A DNA stretch of 64,000 bases, taken from the NCBI GenBank assembly GCA_037201625.1, contig JBBCGR010000003.1:310001-374000 (forward strand), in the 5' to 3' direction. Each line of letters begins with the position of its first letter. Within the stretch, counting starts at the first letter, position 1. The notes under the pieces are model-generated. The model did not search any database. It saw only the letters and a program-made list of their open reading frames with translations, and was not told the origin of the DNA. This document shows positions 36,280 through 45,563 of the stretch, piece by piece. The position numbers were made by a program, and so were the translations under genes. Source of the stretch: JAMXLO01 sp037201625 (GTDB lineage: Bacteria; Pseudomonadota; Alphaproteobacteria; Acetobacterales; Acetobacteraceae).

Positions 36280-37218
36280 ATGATGACCGCTGCGCGCATC
36301 CCCGACTTCGTCGACACGCTGCCGCCGCTGCGCGGGCGCGTCCAGGCGAACGCGCCGCTGGCGCCCACCACCTGGTTCCGCGTCGGCGGGACCGCCGAAG
36401 CGCTGGTACGGCCGGCGGATGAAGCGGATCTCGCGCAGTTCCTGGCGGCGCTGCCGCACGAGATCCCGGTGCGCGTGCTCGGGGCCTGTTCGAATCTGAT
36501 CATCCGCGACGGCGGGCTGCCCGGCGTGGTGATCCGCCTGACGCGCGGCTTCAGCAACATCCGCGTGGAGGCCGATGGCGTGGTGGCCGGCGCGGCCGCG
36601 CTCGACGTGACCGTGGCCGAGAACGCCGCGGCGGCCGGCCTGGCCGGGCTGGAATTCCTCTCCGGCATTCCCGGCAGGATCGGCGGTGCGGTGGTGATGA
36701 ACGGCGGGGCCTATGGCGGCGACATCGCGTCCTGCCTCGATTGGGCCGACATCGTCACCCGCAGCGGTGAGCGGCTGCGTCTGGCTCCGGCCGGTCTCGC
36801 CTTCGCCTATCGCCATTCGCGCCTGCCGCATGGCGCCGTCGTGGTGCGCGCCAGGCTGCGTGCACGGCGCGGCGCCCCCGCCGCGATCGCCGCGCGCATG
36901 GCTGAGATCCGCGCCGCGCGCGAAGCCTCGCAGCCCGTGCATGCGCGCACCGGCGGCTCCACTTTCCGCAATCCACCCGACATGAAGGCGTGGGAACTGA
37001 TCGACGCTGCCGGCTGCCGCGGCCTGGTGCGCGGCGGCGCGCAGGTGTCGGAAAAGCACTGCAACTTCCTGATCAACACCGGCACGGCGACCGCGGCGGA
37101 CCTCGAGGGGCTCGGCGAGGAGGTGCGCCGCCGCGTGTACGCCGCGACCGGTGTCACGCTCGAGTGGGAGATCCATCGGATCGGGACGCCTGCGGGCAGG
37201 CCGGAGGCAGTGACATGA
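36280..37218 (+). CDS. murB: UDP-N-acetylenolpyruvoylglucosamine reductase
   Basis: A 312-residue FAD enzyme of the type I MurB group. NAPLAPTTWFRVGGTAE at the start, LGACSNLIIRDGG in the FAD domain, SGIPGRIGGAVVMNGGAYG, and the active-site TGGSTFRNP and KHCNFLIN blocks are visible, with the terminal LEWEIHRIG holding the catalytic glutamate. It reduces enolpyruvyl-UDP-GlcNAc to UDP-MurNAc with NADPH. Two consecutive ATG codons start the gene; a long in-frame extension into murC is rejected. TGA overlaps ddl. Confidence 0.96.
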   Translation: MMTAARIPDFVDTLPPLRGRVQANAPLAPTTWFRVGGTAEALVRPADEADLAQFLAALPHEIPVRVLGACSNLIIRDGGLPGVVIRLTRGFSNIRVEADGVVAGAAALDVTVAENAAAAGLAGLEFLSGIPGRIGGAVVMNGGAYGGDIASCLDWADIVTRSGERLRLAPAGLAFAYRHSRLPHGAVVVRARLRARRGAPAAIAARMAEIRAAREASQPVHARTGGSTFRNPPDMKAWELIDAAGCRGLVRGGAQVSEKHCNFLINTGTATAADLEGLGEEVRRRVYAATGVTLEWEIHRIGTPAGRPEAVT

Positions 37219-38135
37219 CGCGCGTTGCGGTGCTCTACGGCGGGATCTCGGCGGAACGCGAGGTGAGCCTGGCGTCCGGGCTGCAGGTGATCCCGGCATT
37301 GCGCGAGGCCGGCTTCGACGTGACCCCGGTCGAAGTGGGGGAGGACCTCGCGGCCATCATCGCCGCGCTGACCCCGCGCCCGGACGCGGTGTTCAACGCG
37401 CTGCACGGCCGCTTCGGCGAGGACGGCGCGATCCAGGGCGTGCTGGACTGGCTGGCGATCCCCTACACGCATTCCGGCGTGCGCGCGTCCGCGCTGGCCA
37501 TGGATAAGGTTGCGGCCAAGGCGATCTTCGCCGCCGCCGGCCTGCCGATCGCGCGCGGCCGCGTGGTTGCGACGGACGAGCTGGAGGCGGCCGATCCGCT
37601 GCCGCTGCCCTATGTGGTGAAGCCGGTCAGCGAAGGCTCGTCGGTCGGTGTCGAGATCGTCAGGCGCGGCGACAACCGCCGGGCGGAAGTCGCGCGGGCG
37701 TGGCGCTACGGACAGGCGGCGCTGGTCGAGGAATACATCCCGGGCCGCGAACTGACGGTCGGCGTGATGGGCGACCGTGCGCTCGCTGTGACCGAGATCA
37801 TCGCGGATGCCGGCGTGTTCTACGACTACGAATCGAAATACGCCGATGGTGGGTCGCGCCACATCATCCCCGCGCGCATCGATCCGGCCATGTATGACCG
37901 CGCGCTCGACGTGGCGCTGGCCGCGCATCGTGCGCTGGGCTGCCGGGGCGCGACGCGCTGCGACTTCCGCTACGACGACACGGCCGGGGAACCGGGCCGG
38001 CTGGTGCTGCTGGAGATCAACACGCAGCCCGGCCTGACGCCGACCTCGCTGTTGCCGGAGCAGGCGGCGCATCACGGCGTCAGCTTTTCGCAGCTCTGCG
38101 CGTGGATGGTGGAGAACGCGGCATGCCGCGCGTAG
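37215..38135 (+). CDS. ddl: D-alanine--D-alanine ligase
   Basis: A 306-residue ATP-grasp enzyme. VAVLYGGISAEREVSL at the N-terminus, FNALHGRFGEDGAIQG, the SGVRASALAMDKVAAK segment, YVVKPVSEGSSVGV (ATP site), and LLEINTQPGLTPTSLLPEQA at the end are diagnostic. It supplies D-Ala-D-Ala for MurF. The ATG overlaps the murB stop; the ftsQ start lies within its final codons in another frame (13 bases of overlap). Confidence 0.97.
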   Translation: MTRVAVLYGGISAEREVSLASGLQVIPALREAGFDVTPVEVGEDLAAIIAALTPRPDAVFNALHGRFGEDGAIQGVLDWLAIPYTHSGVRASALAMDKVAAKAIFAAAGLPIARGRVVATDELEAADPLPLPYVVKPVSEGSSVGVEIVRRGDNRRAEVARAWRYGQAALVEEYIPGRELTVGVMGDRALAVTEIIADAGVFYDYESKYADGGSRHIIPARIDPAMYDRALDVALAAHRALGCRGATRCDFRYDDTAGEPGRLVLLEINTQPGLTPTSLLPEQAAHHGVSFSQLCAWMVENAACRA

Positions 38136-38956
38136 CCCGATCGCCGCGCAACTCCGTCAACGATCGGCCCGGCCGGTGGAAGCTGATGCTGCGCCGCCAG
38201 CGGCGCCTGCTGCGTCCCGCCGGCTGGCTCGTCTTCGGTGGCCTCGTCGTCATGCTCGGCCTGATCGCCGTCCGTTCGGCCTCGCCCGGCGGCACCTTGG
38301 CGACATTGCGCGAAAGGCTGGGCGGCGCCACGGGCGTGGCCGGCCTGCGCGTCACCGATGTGGTGATCGAGGGCCGCGCCAACACGCCGGAACCGCTGCT
38401 GCGCGCCGCCCTGGGCGTCAGCAAGGGCGATCCGATCCTGGCGTTCTCGGTGGAGATGGCGCGGCAGCGGATCGAGACGCTGTCCTGGGTGGAACACGCG
38501 ACCGTGGAGCGCCGGCTGCCGGGCACGGTCTCGGTGTTCCTGCAGGAGCGCCGGCCGTTCGCCATCTGGCAGAACCAGGGCAAGTTCGTGCTGATCGATC
38601 GTGCAGGGCAACTGGTCGCCAACCAGAACGTTGCCGAGTTCCGGCACCTGCCGCTGGTGGTCGGTGGCGGTGCCCCGCCTGCCGCCGCCGCGCTGCTGGA
38701 CGCGCTGACCGATCGCCCGGATCTGCAGAAGCGCGTCGTTGCGGCGGTGCGCGTGGGCGAGCGGCGGTGGAACCTGCGGCTCAACAACGGTGCGGACGTG
38801 ATGTTGCCCGAGGGGCACGAGGTCAAGGCGCTGGATCGGCTGATGCAACTCCAGCAGGAGCATGCGCTGCTGGATCGGCCGCTGGCGGCGATCGACATGC
38901 GTCTCGGCGATCGCCTCGTGGTGCGGCCGCGTCCGGATGAAAAGAAACCGACATGA
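38123..38956 (+). CDS. ftsQ: Cell division protein FtsQ
   Basis: A 277-residue bitopic protein. A basic cytoplasmic N-terminus precedes one transmembrane helix (about 33-51). The periplasmic part begins with a POTRA domain (GLRVTDVVIEGRANTPEPLL to ILAFSVEMARQRIETLSWV) and continues with the FtsQ beta domain (ATVERRLPGTVSVFLQERRPFAIW). It joins early and late divisome proteins. The ATG at 38123 within ddl was preferred to an upstream GTG-type start at 38102. The TGA overlaps ftsA. Confidence 0.93.
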   Translation: MPRVARSPRNSVNDRPGRWKLMLRRQRRLLRPAGWLVFGGLVVMLGLIAVRSASPGGTLATLRERLGGATGVAGLRVTDVVIEGRANTPEPLLRAALGVSKGDPILAFSVEMARQRIETLSWVEHATVERRLPGTVSVFLQERRPFAIWQNQGKFVLIDRAGQLVANQNVAEFRHLPLVVGGGAPPAAAALLDALTDRPDLQKRVVAAVRVGERRWNLRLNNGADVMLPEGHEVKALDRLMQLQQEHALLDRPLAAIDMRLGDRLVVRPRPDEKKPT

Positions 38957-40251
38957 ATGACATGTCTCGCCGTGTGCTGCCGCCGCAGTCCGACAGTGAC
39001 GAACCGGCGCGTCCGCGGCATGGCCGCGCCGGCCCGTTCGGCGTGCTGGATATCGGCACCACCAAGATCGCCTGCCTGATCGGCCGCACCGAGAGCGATG
39101 GCTCGCTGCGCGCACTCGGCTTCGGCTGGCAGAAGGGACGCGGCGTGCGCGGAGGCGGCATCGTCGACCTGGAGGCCGCCGAGAAGGCGATCCGCGCCGC
39201 GGTCGGCCAGGCCGAGGACATGGCCGACACGCGGCTCCGCTCAGTGACCGTCAATCTGACCTGCGGCCAGCCGGAATCGCGGCTGTTCAACGTGCAATGG
39301 CCGGTGGGCGGGCGCGCGGTCGAGGAGCACGACATCCGCCGCGTGGTGAATGAGGGACGCGGCCGCGCCGGCACCGAAGGGCGCGAGGTCATCCATGCGA
39401 TGCCGCTCACCTTCTCCGTCGACCAGACCGACGGCGTGGCCGATCCCCGCGGCCTGTTCTGTGAGGAACTGACGGCCCGGCTGCACATCGTCGATGCGGT
39501 GTCGACGGCGCTGCGTTCGCTGGGCGCGTGCATCGCGCGCTGTGACCTCGACATCGGCGAACTGGTATCAGCACCGATGGCCGCGGGCCTGGCGACGCTG
39601 GTCGCCGATGAACGCGAGCTTGGCGCGACGGTGATCGACATGGGCGGCGGCACCACCGGCATCGCGGTGTTCGCCGAAGGCCAGTTGCTGCACACCGCGC
39701 AGCTTCCGGTGGGCGGGATGCACGTGACCAACGACCTGGCGCGGCTGCTGTCGACGCCGGTCGCGCATGCCGAGCGGCTGAAGACGCTGTACGGCAACGT
39801 GCAGTCCTGCCCGGACGATGAGCGCGAGATGCTGCCGGTGCCGCTGGTCGGCGAGGAGGAGCATCAGATCGCCAAGGTGCCCCGCAGCATGGTGGTGAAC
39901 ATCATCCGTCCGCGACTGGAAGAAACCTTCGAGCTGGTGAAAGAGCGGCTGGACAGTTCCGGCCTGACGCGTGCGGCCGGCACGCGCGTGGTGCTGACCG
40001 GCGGTGCCTGCCAGTTGGCCGGCGCGCGCGAACTTGCCGCACGCGTGCTGAACAAGCAGGTGCGGCTGGGACGGCCCATCGCGTTGCGCGGCCTGCCGGA
40101 TTCGGCGTCCGGCCCTGCCTTCGCCACCGCAGCCGGGCTGCTGGCCTGGGCGGCGGGCGAGGGGCGGACGATGCACGACGTCGATCTTGAAGTGGAACGG
40201 CCTGCCGGTTTCATCCGGCGCATCGTCAATTTTTTGAGGGATCGAGTCTGA
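38953..40251 (+). CDS. ftsA: Cell division protein FtsA
   Basis: A 432-residue actin-fold ATPase that tethers FtsZ to the membrane. Phosphate-1 motif FGVLDIGTTKIACLIGR, the SHS2-like 1C subdomain, phosphate-2 TVIDMGGGTTGIAVF, and the adenosine motif VVLTGGACQLAGARELAARV are visible. The end, PAGFIRRIVNFLRDRV, is an amphipathic helix of the membrane-targeting type. ATGA overlap couples it to ftsQ. A 70-base leader with its own ribosome site separates it from ftsZ. Confidence 0.97.
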   Translation: MNDMSRRVLPPQSDSDEPARPRHGRAGPFGVLDIGTTKIACLIGRTESDGSLRALGFGWQKGRGVRGGGIVDLEAAEKAIRAAVGQAEDMADTRLRSVTVNLTCGQPESRLFNVQWPVGGRAVEEHDIRRVVNEGRGRAGTEGREVIHAMPLTFSVDQTDGVADPRGLFCEELTARLHIVDAVSTALRSLGACIARCDLDIGELVSAPMAAGLATLVADERELGATVIDMGGGTTGIAVFAEGQLLHTAQLPVGGMHVTNDLARLLSTPVAHAERLKTLYGNVQSCPDDEREMLPVPLVGEEEHQIAKVPRSMVVNIIRPRLEETFELVKERLDSSGLTRAAGTRVVLTGGACQLAGARELAARVLNKQVRLGRPIALRGLPDSASGPAFATAAGLLAWAAGEGRTMHDVDLEVERPAGFIRRIVNFLRDRV

Positions 40252-40261
40252 TGGCAGGCGC

Positions 40262-40297
40262 GAATCGAAATATGTGGCGTAACAACGGCAACGACTC
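40262..40297. promoter_or_regulatory. Two GANTC (CcrM-type) sites in the ftsZ leader
   Basis: GAATC at 40262-40266 and GACTC at 40293-40297 lie in the 70-base ftsA-ftsZ gap. GANTC is the target of the CcrM adenine methyltransferase that, with GcrA, times ftsZ transcription in Caulobacter. Two sites in 70 bases of high-G+C DNA are more than expected, but the role here is inferred, and a third (GACTC, 41958) stands in the lpxC leader. Confidence 0.4.
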
Positions 40298-40321
40298 GGC
40301 TCGACTGGGGGAGAAGTCGCT

Positions 40322-41899
40322 ATGACTCTGAATCTAACCATCCCGCAGACCCAACACACCGACTTCAGCCCGCGCATCACGGTGATCGGAGTAGGCGGCG
40401 GCGGTACCAATGCTGTCGACAACATGATCGCCGCCAACCTGCAGGGCGTCGAGTTCGTCGTGGCGAACACAGACGCACAGCAGCTCATGCACAGCCGGGC
40501 CGACCGGCGCATCCAGTTGGGTCCGCACATCACGCAAGGTCTCGGCGCCGGCGCCAAGCCCGAGATCGGCAAGGCGGCGGCCGAAGAGGCGGCGGACGAA
40601 CTGTCCCGCCACCTCGATGGCGCGCACATGGTGTTCATCACCGCCGGCATGGGTGGCGGCACCGGCACCGGTGCGGCGCCGGTCATCGCGCGCATGGCAC
40701 GGGAAAGAAACATCCTGACCGTCGGCGTGGTGACCAAGCCGTTCGGCTTCGAAGGCGTCCGCCGCTCGCGCTGTGCCGAGCAGGGCATCGAGGAGCTGCA
40801 GCGGCACGTCGACACGCTGATCGTCATTCCGAACCAGAACCTGTTCCGGATGGCAAATGAACGCACCACCTGGAAGGATGCGTTCAAGATGGCCGACCAG
40901 GTTCTGTACATGGGCGTGCGCGGCGTCACCGACCTGATGATGGCGCCCGGCCTGGTGAACCTCGACTTCGCCGATATCCGCACCGTCATGGCGGAGATGG
41001 GCAAGGCGATGATGGGAACCGGCGAGGCGGAAGGCGAGAACCGCGCCATCCGTGCGGCCGAGGCGGCGATCAGCAATCCATTGCTGGAAGACACCTCGAT
41101 GGCCGGTGCGCGGGGCCTGCTGATCAACATCACCGGCGGCGACGACCTGACGCTGTTCGAGGTGGATCAGGCGGCCAACCGCATCCGCGAGGAAGTGGAC
41201 GAAGAAGCCAACATCATCTTCGGCTCGGCGATCGATGAATCGCTGACCGGGCGCATCCGCGTCTCGGTGGTGGCGACCGGCATCGATTCGCCGGCGCAGC
41301 AGATCGAGCACGATCGGCCGCGCCTGGTCGCGGTGGGCGGCAGCGCGATGCCGATGCCGCAGCCGATTCCTCTGCCGGCGCATGCCGCTGCCTCTCTCGT
41401 CATGCCGGCTGGCGCGATGCCTGGGCCGGCGCCGGTCGCCAGCCTGCATCCGCTGCGCCAGGCCGCGCCGCAGATGATGGCGGTGGCCGATGTGATGTCG
41501 GAGTCGGCGCCGATGATGGAGGCCATGACGACCGTCGCGCCACAGCCGGTCCAGCATATCGCGACGCCGGTGCTCGCACCGGAGCCGGCCGCGGCACCGC
41601 AGATGCGCCAGGCGGCAGCGCCGCGCTCGGGCCTGTTCGCCGAGGCCCCTCGGCCGGTGAATGCGAGTGCGTCGATGCTGCCAGCGGCCGAACCCCCGCG
41701 ACCGAGCCTGTTCAGCACGGTGACCGGCGCATTCCGCCGGCGCCAATCGGGTGCGCCGGCGGAGGCTCCGGCCCCGGTGCGGGCCGAGCCTGCCCTCCAG
41801 GAACCGCGAATCGAGCAGCCTCGGGCCTCGGTCCGCCAGACCGCGGGCGACGAGGTTGGCTTGGACATTCCGGCCTTTCTTCGCAGGCAGTCGTCCTAG
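40322..41899 (+). CDS. ftsZ: Cell division protein FtsZ
   Basis: A 525-residue tubulin-like GTPase forming the division ring. N-terminal VIGVGGGGTNAVDNM, the GTP signature GGGTGTG at 111-117, and the T7-loop region NLDFADIRTVM are all present. After the globular core (to about residue 325) comes a disordered linker of roughly 190 residues rich in Met, Pro and Ala, then the conserved C-terminal peptide LDIPAFLRRQ at 514-523, which binds FtsA and others. GGGGGAG lies 8 bases before the ATG. The leader is more A+T-rich than its surroundings, suggesting a dedicated promoter. Confidence 0.98.
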   Translation: MTLNLTIPQTQHTDFSPRITVIGVGGGGTNAVDNMIAANLQGVEFVVANTDAQQLMHSRADRRIQLGPHITQGLGAGAKPEIGKAAAEEAADELSRHLDGAHMVFITAGMGGGTGTGAAPVIARMARERNILTVGVVTKPFGFEGVRRSRCAEQGIEELQRHVDTLIVIPNQNLFRMANERTTWKDAFKMADQVLYMGVRGVTDLMMAPGLVNLDFADIRTVMAEMGKAMMGTGEAEGENRAIRAAEAAISNPLLEDTSMAGARGLLINITGGDDLTLFEVDQAANRIREEVDEEANIIFGSAIDESLTGRIRVSVVATGIDSPAQQIEHDRPRLVAVGGSAMPMPQPIPLPAHAAASLVMPAGAMPGPAPVASLHPLRQAAPQMMAVADVMSESAPMMEAMTTVAPQPVQHIATPVLAPEPAAAPQMRQAAAPRSGLFAEAPRPVNASASMLPAAEPPRPSLFSTVTGAFRRRQSGAPAEAPAPVRAEPALQEPRIEQPRASVRQTAGDEVGLDIPAFLRRQSS

Positions 41900-42020
41900 G
41901 GCGGAAAGAAACTTGCAAAATCAACGGGTTGTGCGGAAACACTCAGCAACAATCATTGACTCGCCAGGAGTTGTGCAGCGCAACTAGCCTGCTTCCGTCA
42001 CGGAAGTTAGAGTTCATCGC

Positions 42021-42938
42021 ATGGACGGTCTGCCCCACGTCGCGGTTGCCAACACGGCTTCATGGTGCCAGCAAACGCTGAAGGCGCCGATCGGTTGCGT
42101 CGGCATCGGTCTGCACGGGGGACAACGTGTCAGCCTGACCTTCCGGCCGGCGCCGGTCGACCATGGCATCGTGTTCCGCCGAGTCGACCTGGGCATCGAT
42201 ATTCCGGCGCGCTTCGACCAGGTGGTGGATACCCGCCTGTCGACGGTGCTGGGTCGCGGTGATGCGCGGGTCGGGACGGTCGAGCATGTCATGGCGGCGC
42301 TTGCCGGCTGCGGCATCGACAATGCCCTGGTCGAACTCGACGGGCCGGAAGCGCCGATCCTGGACGGCTCGGCCGAGCAGTTCGCGTTCCTGCTGGATTG
42401 CGCCGGCACCCTGCGACAGGACGCACCGCGCTGCGCCATCGAGGTGCTGCGGCCGGTCCGGGTCAGCGACGGCGAGGCCTTTGCCGAATTGCGGCCGGCG
42501 GGGATCGCCGGGCTGGACATGGCAGTCTCCATCGACTTCTCGGCCGCCGCGATCGGGCGCCAGGCGCTGTCGCTGCGGCTGACGCCCGCCAGCTTCCGGC
42601 ACGAACTGGCACGGGCGCGCACCTTCACCCTGGCGGAGGAGATCGGCGAGTTGCGGGCCGCCGGCCTGGCGCGGGGTGGCTCGCTGGACAACGCCGTCGT
42701 GGTCGACCAGGCGCGGGTGCTGAACCCGACCGGGCTGCGCTCGCCCGATGAGTTCGTGCGCCACAAGCTGCTGGATGCGGTCGGCGACCTGGCGCTCGCG
42801 GGCTTGCCGCTATGGGGCCGGTTCGTGGCGCACCGCTCCGGCCATACGCTGAACAATCGCCTGCTGCGGGCGGTGTTCGCCGATGCGACGGCATGGCACG
42901 AGATCGCGCCGGCGTCGCTGTCGGTGGCCGCCGAATAG
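42021..42938 (+). CDS. lpxC: UDP-3-O-acyl-N-acetylglucosamine deacetylase
   Basis: A 305-residue zinc deacetylase, the committed step of lipid A synthesis. Zinc ligands His89 (in TVEHVMAAL), His248 and Asp252 (VRHKLLDAVGDLAL), the base Glu88 and the catalytic His275 (HRSGHTLNN) can be assigned by comparison with E. coli LpxC. The 121-base gap after ftsZ is A+T-richer and contains TTGACT at 41957, a GANTC site and a small inverted repeat (CTTCCG/CGGAAG at 41992-42006), so lpxC probably has its own promoter. It closes the dcw cluster. Confidence 0.97.
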   Translation: MDGLPHVAVANTASWCQQTLKAPIGCVGIGLHGGQRVSLTFRPAPVDHGIVFRRVDLGIDIPARFDQVVDTRLSTVLGRGDARVGTVEHVMAALAGCGIDNALVELDGPEAPILDGSAEQFAFLLDCAGTLRQDAPRCAIEVLRPVRVSDGEAFAELRPAGIAGLDMAVSIDFSAAAIGRQALSLRLTPASFRHELARARTFTLAEEIGELRAAGLARGGSLDNAVVVDQARVLNPTGLRSPDEFVRHKLLDAVGDLALAGLPLWGRFVAHRSGHTLNNRLLRAVFADATAWHEIAPASLSVAAE

Positions 42939-43126
42939 CGGCCTCGGCCGCTCAGCGATCCTGGCGGACAGCCCGCCGATCCTTCGTCATTGGTTCAACA
43001 CCCGCGGCCATCGGCGTCGTCCGAGTGTTCTGCTGACCGCGTGACGGTTCGGTGGGTTCCGCACCCCAGACTTGCCATCGCTGGTTTCACTTGTAACCTC
43101 TCGGGGTTTCTGTGGAGCGCCCCGCG

Positions 43127-44713
43127 ATGAAACGCCGCGACTTCCTGGCCGGCTCGGCCGCCGCCCTCAGCCTTGCCGCCCCCGCCGTGCACGCCGCCGG
43201 CGAATCGAGGCTGCTGAAATTCATTCCGCAGGCGGATATCGCGCTGCTCGATCCGCACTTCGCCTCTGCGCTGGTCACGCGCAACCACGCGTACATGGTG
43301 TTCGACACGCTGTACGGCGTCGACGATGCGGCGCGGCCGCGGCCCCAGATGGCGGCGGGGCATGTCGTCGAAGATGATGGCAGGACCTGGAAGATCACCC
43401 TGCGCGAGGGCCTGCGGTTCCATGACGGGCAGCCTGTACTGGCACGCGATGCGGTCGCCTCGCTGAAGCGCTGGTCGAAGCGGGACGTATTCGCCGTCTC
43501 GGTGTTCAGCCTGGTCGACGATCTCTCCGCCGTGTCCGACACCGTGCTGCAATTCCGCCTCAAGCGCCCGTTCCGCCTGCTGCCCGACCTGCTGGCGAAG
43601 CCGACGCCCTATGCCTCCGCCATCATGCCCGAGCGCCTGGCGCTGGTGCCGCCGGGCCAGCAGGTGACGGAACTGATCGGCAGCGGTCCGTACCGGTTCG
43701 TCATGAACGAGCGCGTGCCTGGTGCGCTCGCGGTCTATGCCCGCAACGCCGATTACGTGCCGCGCGGCGATGGTCCGCCGGTCGGCACGTCGGGCCCGAA
43801 GATCGCCAATTTCGACCGCGTCGAGTGGCACACCATCCCCGATGCGGCGACCGCCGCTGCCGCGATGCAGTCCGGCGAGATGGACTGGTGGGAGCAGCCC
43901 ACCACGGACCTGCTGCCGCTCCTGCGCAAGAACCAGAACCTCACTGTCGATATCATCGATACGCTCGGCTACCAGGCGGTGCTGCGCTTCAATCATTTGT
44001 ATCCGCCGTTCGACAATCCGGGCATTCGCCGCGCGCTGCTCGGGGCGTTCAGCCAGGTCGACATGATGCAGGCGGTGGCCGGCGAGGATTCCTCCATGTG
44101 GAAGGCGCGCGTGGGCTTCTTCAGTCCGCTGTCGCAATTCGCCAACGATGCGGGGATGGAGGTGCTGAACGGCCCGCGCGATCTGGCCAAGGTGAAACGC
44201 GACCTCGCCGCAGCGGGCTACAACGGCGAGAAGATCGTGTTTCTGGTGCCGACCGACCTGCCGGCGATCAATGCAATGAGCGAGGTCGCCGCCGAAGTAT
44301 TCCACAAGCTCGGCATGAACCTCGACTATCAGGCGCTGGATTGGGCGACGGTGGCGCAGCGGCTGCTGTCGCAGGAGCCGCTCGACAAGGGCGGCTGGAG
44401 CCTGAACGCGAACTATGGACCGGGCTTTGCGGCGATGAGCCCCGCTGCGCATAGCTTCCTGCGCGGGCTCGGCCGGCAATCGCTGTTCGGCTGGCCGACG
44501 GCGCCGAAGATCGAAGAGCTCCGCAGTGCGTGGATCGATACCACGGACCTGACCGAGCAGAAGCAGCTTTGCCGGGAGATCCAACTCCAGGCACTCCAGG
44601 ACGTGCCGTATATTCCGCTTGGCGCCTTCTTCTTCGCGGCGGCGTACCGCAAGAACCTGACGGGAATGCTGAAGGGCGGGGTTGCGCAGTTCACCAACGT
44701 GCGGCGGGTGTGA
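43127..44713 (+). CDS. Orphan family 5 (peptide-type) substrate-binding protein
   Basis: A 528-residue SBP_bac_5 protein. The N-terminus MKRRDFLAGSAAALSLAAPA is a twin-arginine signal with cleavage after VHA. Family blocks include LLDPHFASALVTRNHAYMVFDTLYG, VVEDDGRTWKITLREGLRFHDGQPVLARD and the MDWWEQP strand. GGAG precedes the ATG at 43127; an upstream start at 43112 would spoil the signal peptide. No permease or ATPase gene is adjacent, so it must use another importer (possibly the 6.4-11.4 kb system) or act as a receptor. The ligand is unknown. Confidence 0.88.
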   Translation: MKRRDFLAGSAAALSLAAPAVHAAGESRLLKFIPQADIALLDPHFASALVTRNHAYMVFDTLYGVDDAARPRPQMAAGHVVEDDGRTWKITLREGLRFHDGQPVLARDAVASLKRWSKRDVFAVSVFSLVDDLSAVSDTVLQFRLKRPFRLLPDLLAKPTPYASAIMPERLALVPPGQQVTELIGSGPYRFVMNERVPGALAVYARNADYVPRGDGPPVGTSGPKIANFDRVEWHTIPDAATAAAAMQSGEMDWWEQPTTDLLPLLRKNQNLTVDIIDTLGYQAVLRFNHLYPPFDNPGIRRALLGAFSQVDMMQAVAGEDSSMWKARVGFFSPLSQFANDAGMEVLNGPRDLAKVKRDLAAAGYNGEKIVFLVPTDLPAINAMSEVAAEVFHKLGMNLDYQALDWATVAQRLLSQEPLDKGGWSLNANYGPGFAAMSPAAHSFLRGLGRQSLFGWPTAPKIEELRSAWIDTTDLTEQKQLCREIQLQALQDVPYIPLGAFFFAAAYRKNLTGMLKGGVAQFTNVRRV

Positions 44714-44822
44714 CGCTGGGGCAGGGCGGTGGCGCGGGGATGCACAGCCTTCGTTCCCGCCACCTTGACTCGCCTTCCCCCATGCCTCTCCATCACGTGT
44801 CGACAACACGACGGCGGGGGAA

Positions 44823-45563
44823 ATGACGCAGAGATCGAAGCAGGTCGCCACGTTCCGCGACGCCGTGGCCGACATCCCGGACGGCGCCACCATCGCCTTC
44901 GGCGGCTTCGCAATGCCCGGCGTGCCGTTCAACCTGATCCAGGCTCTGCTCGACCACGGCGCGAAGCAGCTTACCCTGGTGGGCAACACCACCGGCGGCG
45001 CGCAGCAACCGCGCATGCCGGACATGGGAATGCTGGTGGAGAACGGCCAGGTGAGGAAGGTGATCTGCGCCTTCACCGCCGCGACGCGCCCGACCGATGT
45101 GCTGCCGTTCACCAAGTATTACGAATCCGGTGAGGTCGACGCCGAACTCGTCCCGCAGGGCACGCTCGCCGAGCGGCTGCGGGCGGCGGGGGCCGGTATC
45201 CCGGCGTTCTACACGCCGACCGCCGTCGGCACCGAACTCGCCGAAGGGCGTGAGACGCGGGTGATCAACGGCCGCGAATACCTGCTGGAATACGCGCTGC
45301 CGCTCGACTACGCCTTCGTCCGGGCGACCCGCGCCGACACGTTCGGCAACCTGCAATTCCATCGCTCGCAGCGCAATTTCTGCCCGGTGATGGCGACCGC
45401 CGCGCGCATCACGATCGCCGAGGTGGATGAGGATATTGTTGCTGCCGGCTCGATCGATCCGGACCAGGTGCACACGCCGGGCATCTTCGTGCAGCGCATC
45501 GTCCAGGTGCCGCCACCGCCCGACGGATTATGGCCAACCCGCCGCCAGGAGCGTCGCCGATGA
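44823..45563 (+). CDS. 3-oxoacid CoA-transferase subunit A
   Basis: A 246-residue subunit of a family I CoA-transferase. The N-terminal glycine motif reads GGFAMPGVPFNLI, followed by TLVGNTTGG and ELVPQGTLAERLRAAGAGIPAFYTPTAVGT, the standard alpha-subunit sequence of SCOT, PcaI and acetoacetate CoA-transferases. With the B subunit it moves CoA from succinyl-CoA or acetyl-CoA to a 3-keto acid such as acetoacetate or 3-oxoadipate. The acceptor cannot be told apart by eye. ATG at 44823 follows a GGGGGAA site; its stop overlaps the start of subunit B. Confidence 0.92.
   Translation: MTQRSKQVATFRDAVADIPDGATIAFGGFAMPGVPFNLIQALLDHGAKQLTLVGNTTGGAQQPRMPDMGMLVENGQVRKVICAFTAATRPTDVLPFTKYYESGEVDAELVPQGTLAERLRAAGAGIPAFYTPTAVGTELAEGRETRVINGREYLLEYALPLDYAFVRATRADTFGNLQFHRSQRNFCPVMATAARITIAEVDEDIVAAGSIDPDQVHTPGIFVQRIVQVPPPPDGLWPTRRQERRR

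Noticed and set aside
41957..41985. TTGACT as the -35 element of an lpxC promoter
   Set aside because: No acceptable -10 hexamer lies at 16-18 bases; the best match is at 19-20 bases and poor. A promoter is likely but not placed.
42937..42952. Palindrome AGCGGCC-TC-GGCCGCT at the lpxC stop codon as a terminator
   Set aside because: The usable stem is about six pairs with a tiny loop and no T run, so it is no better than chance in this composition.
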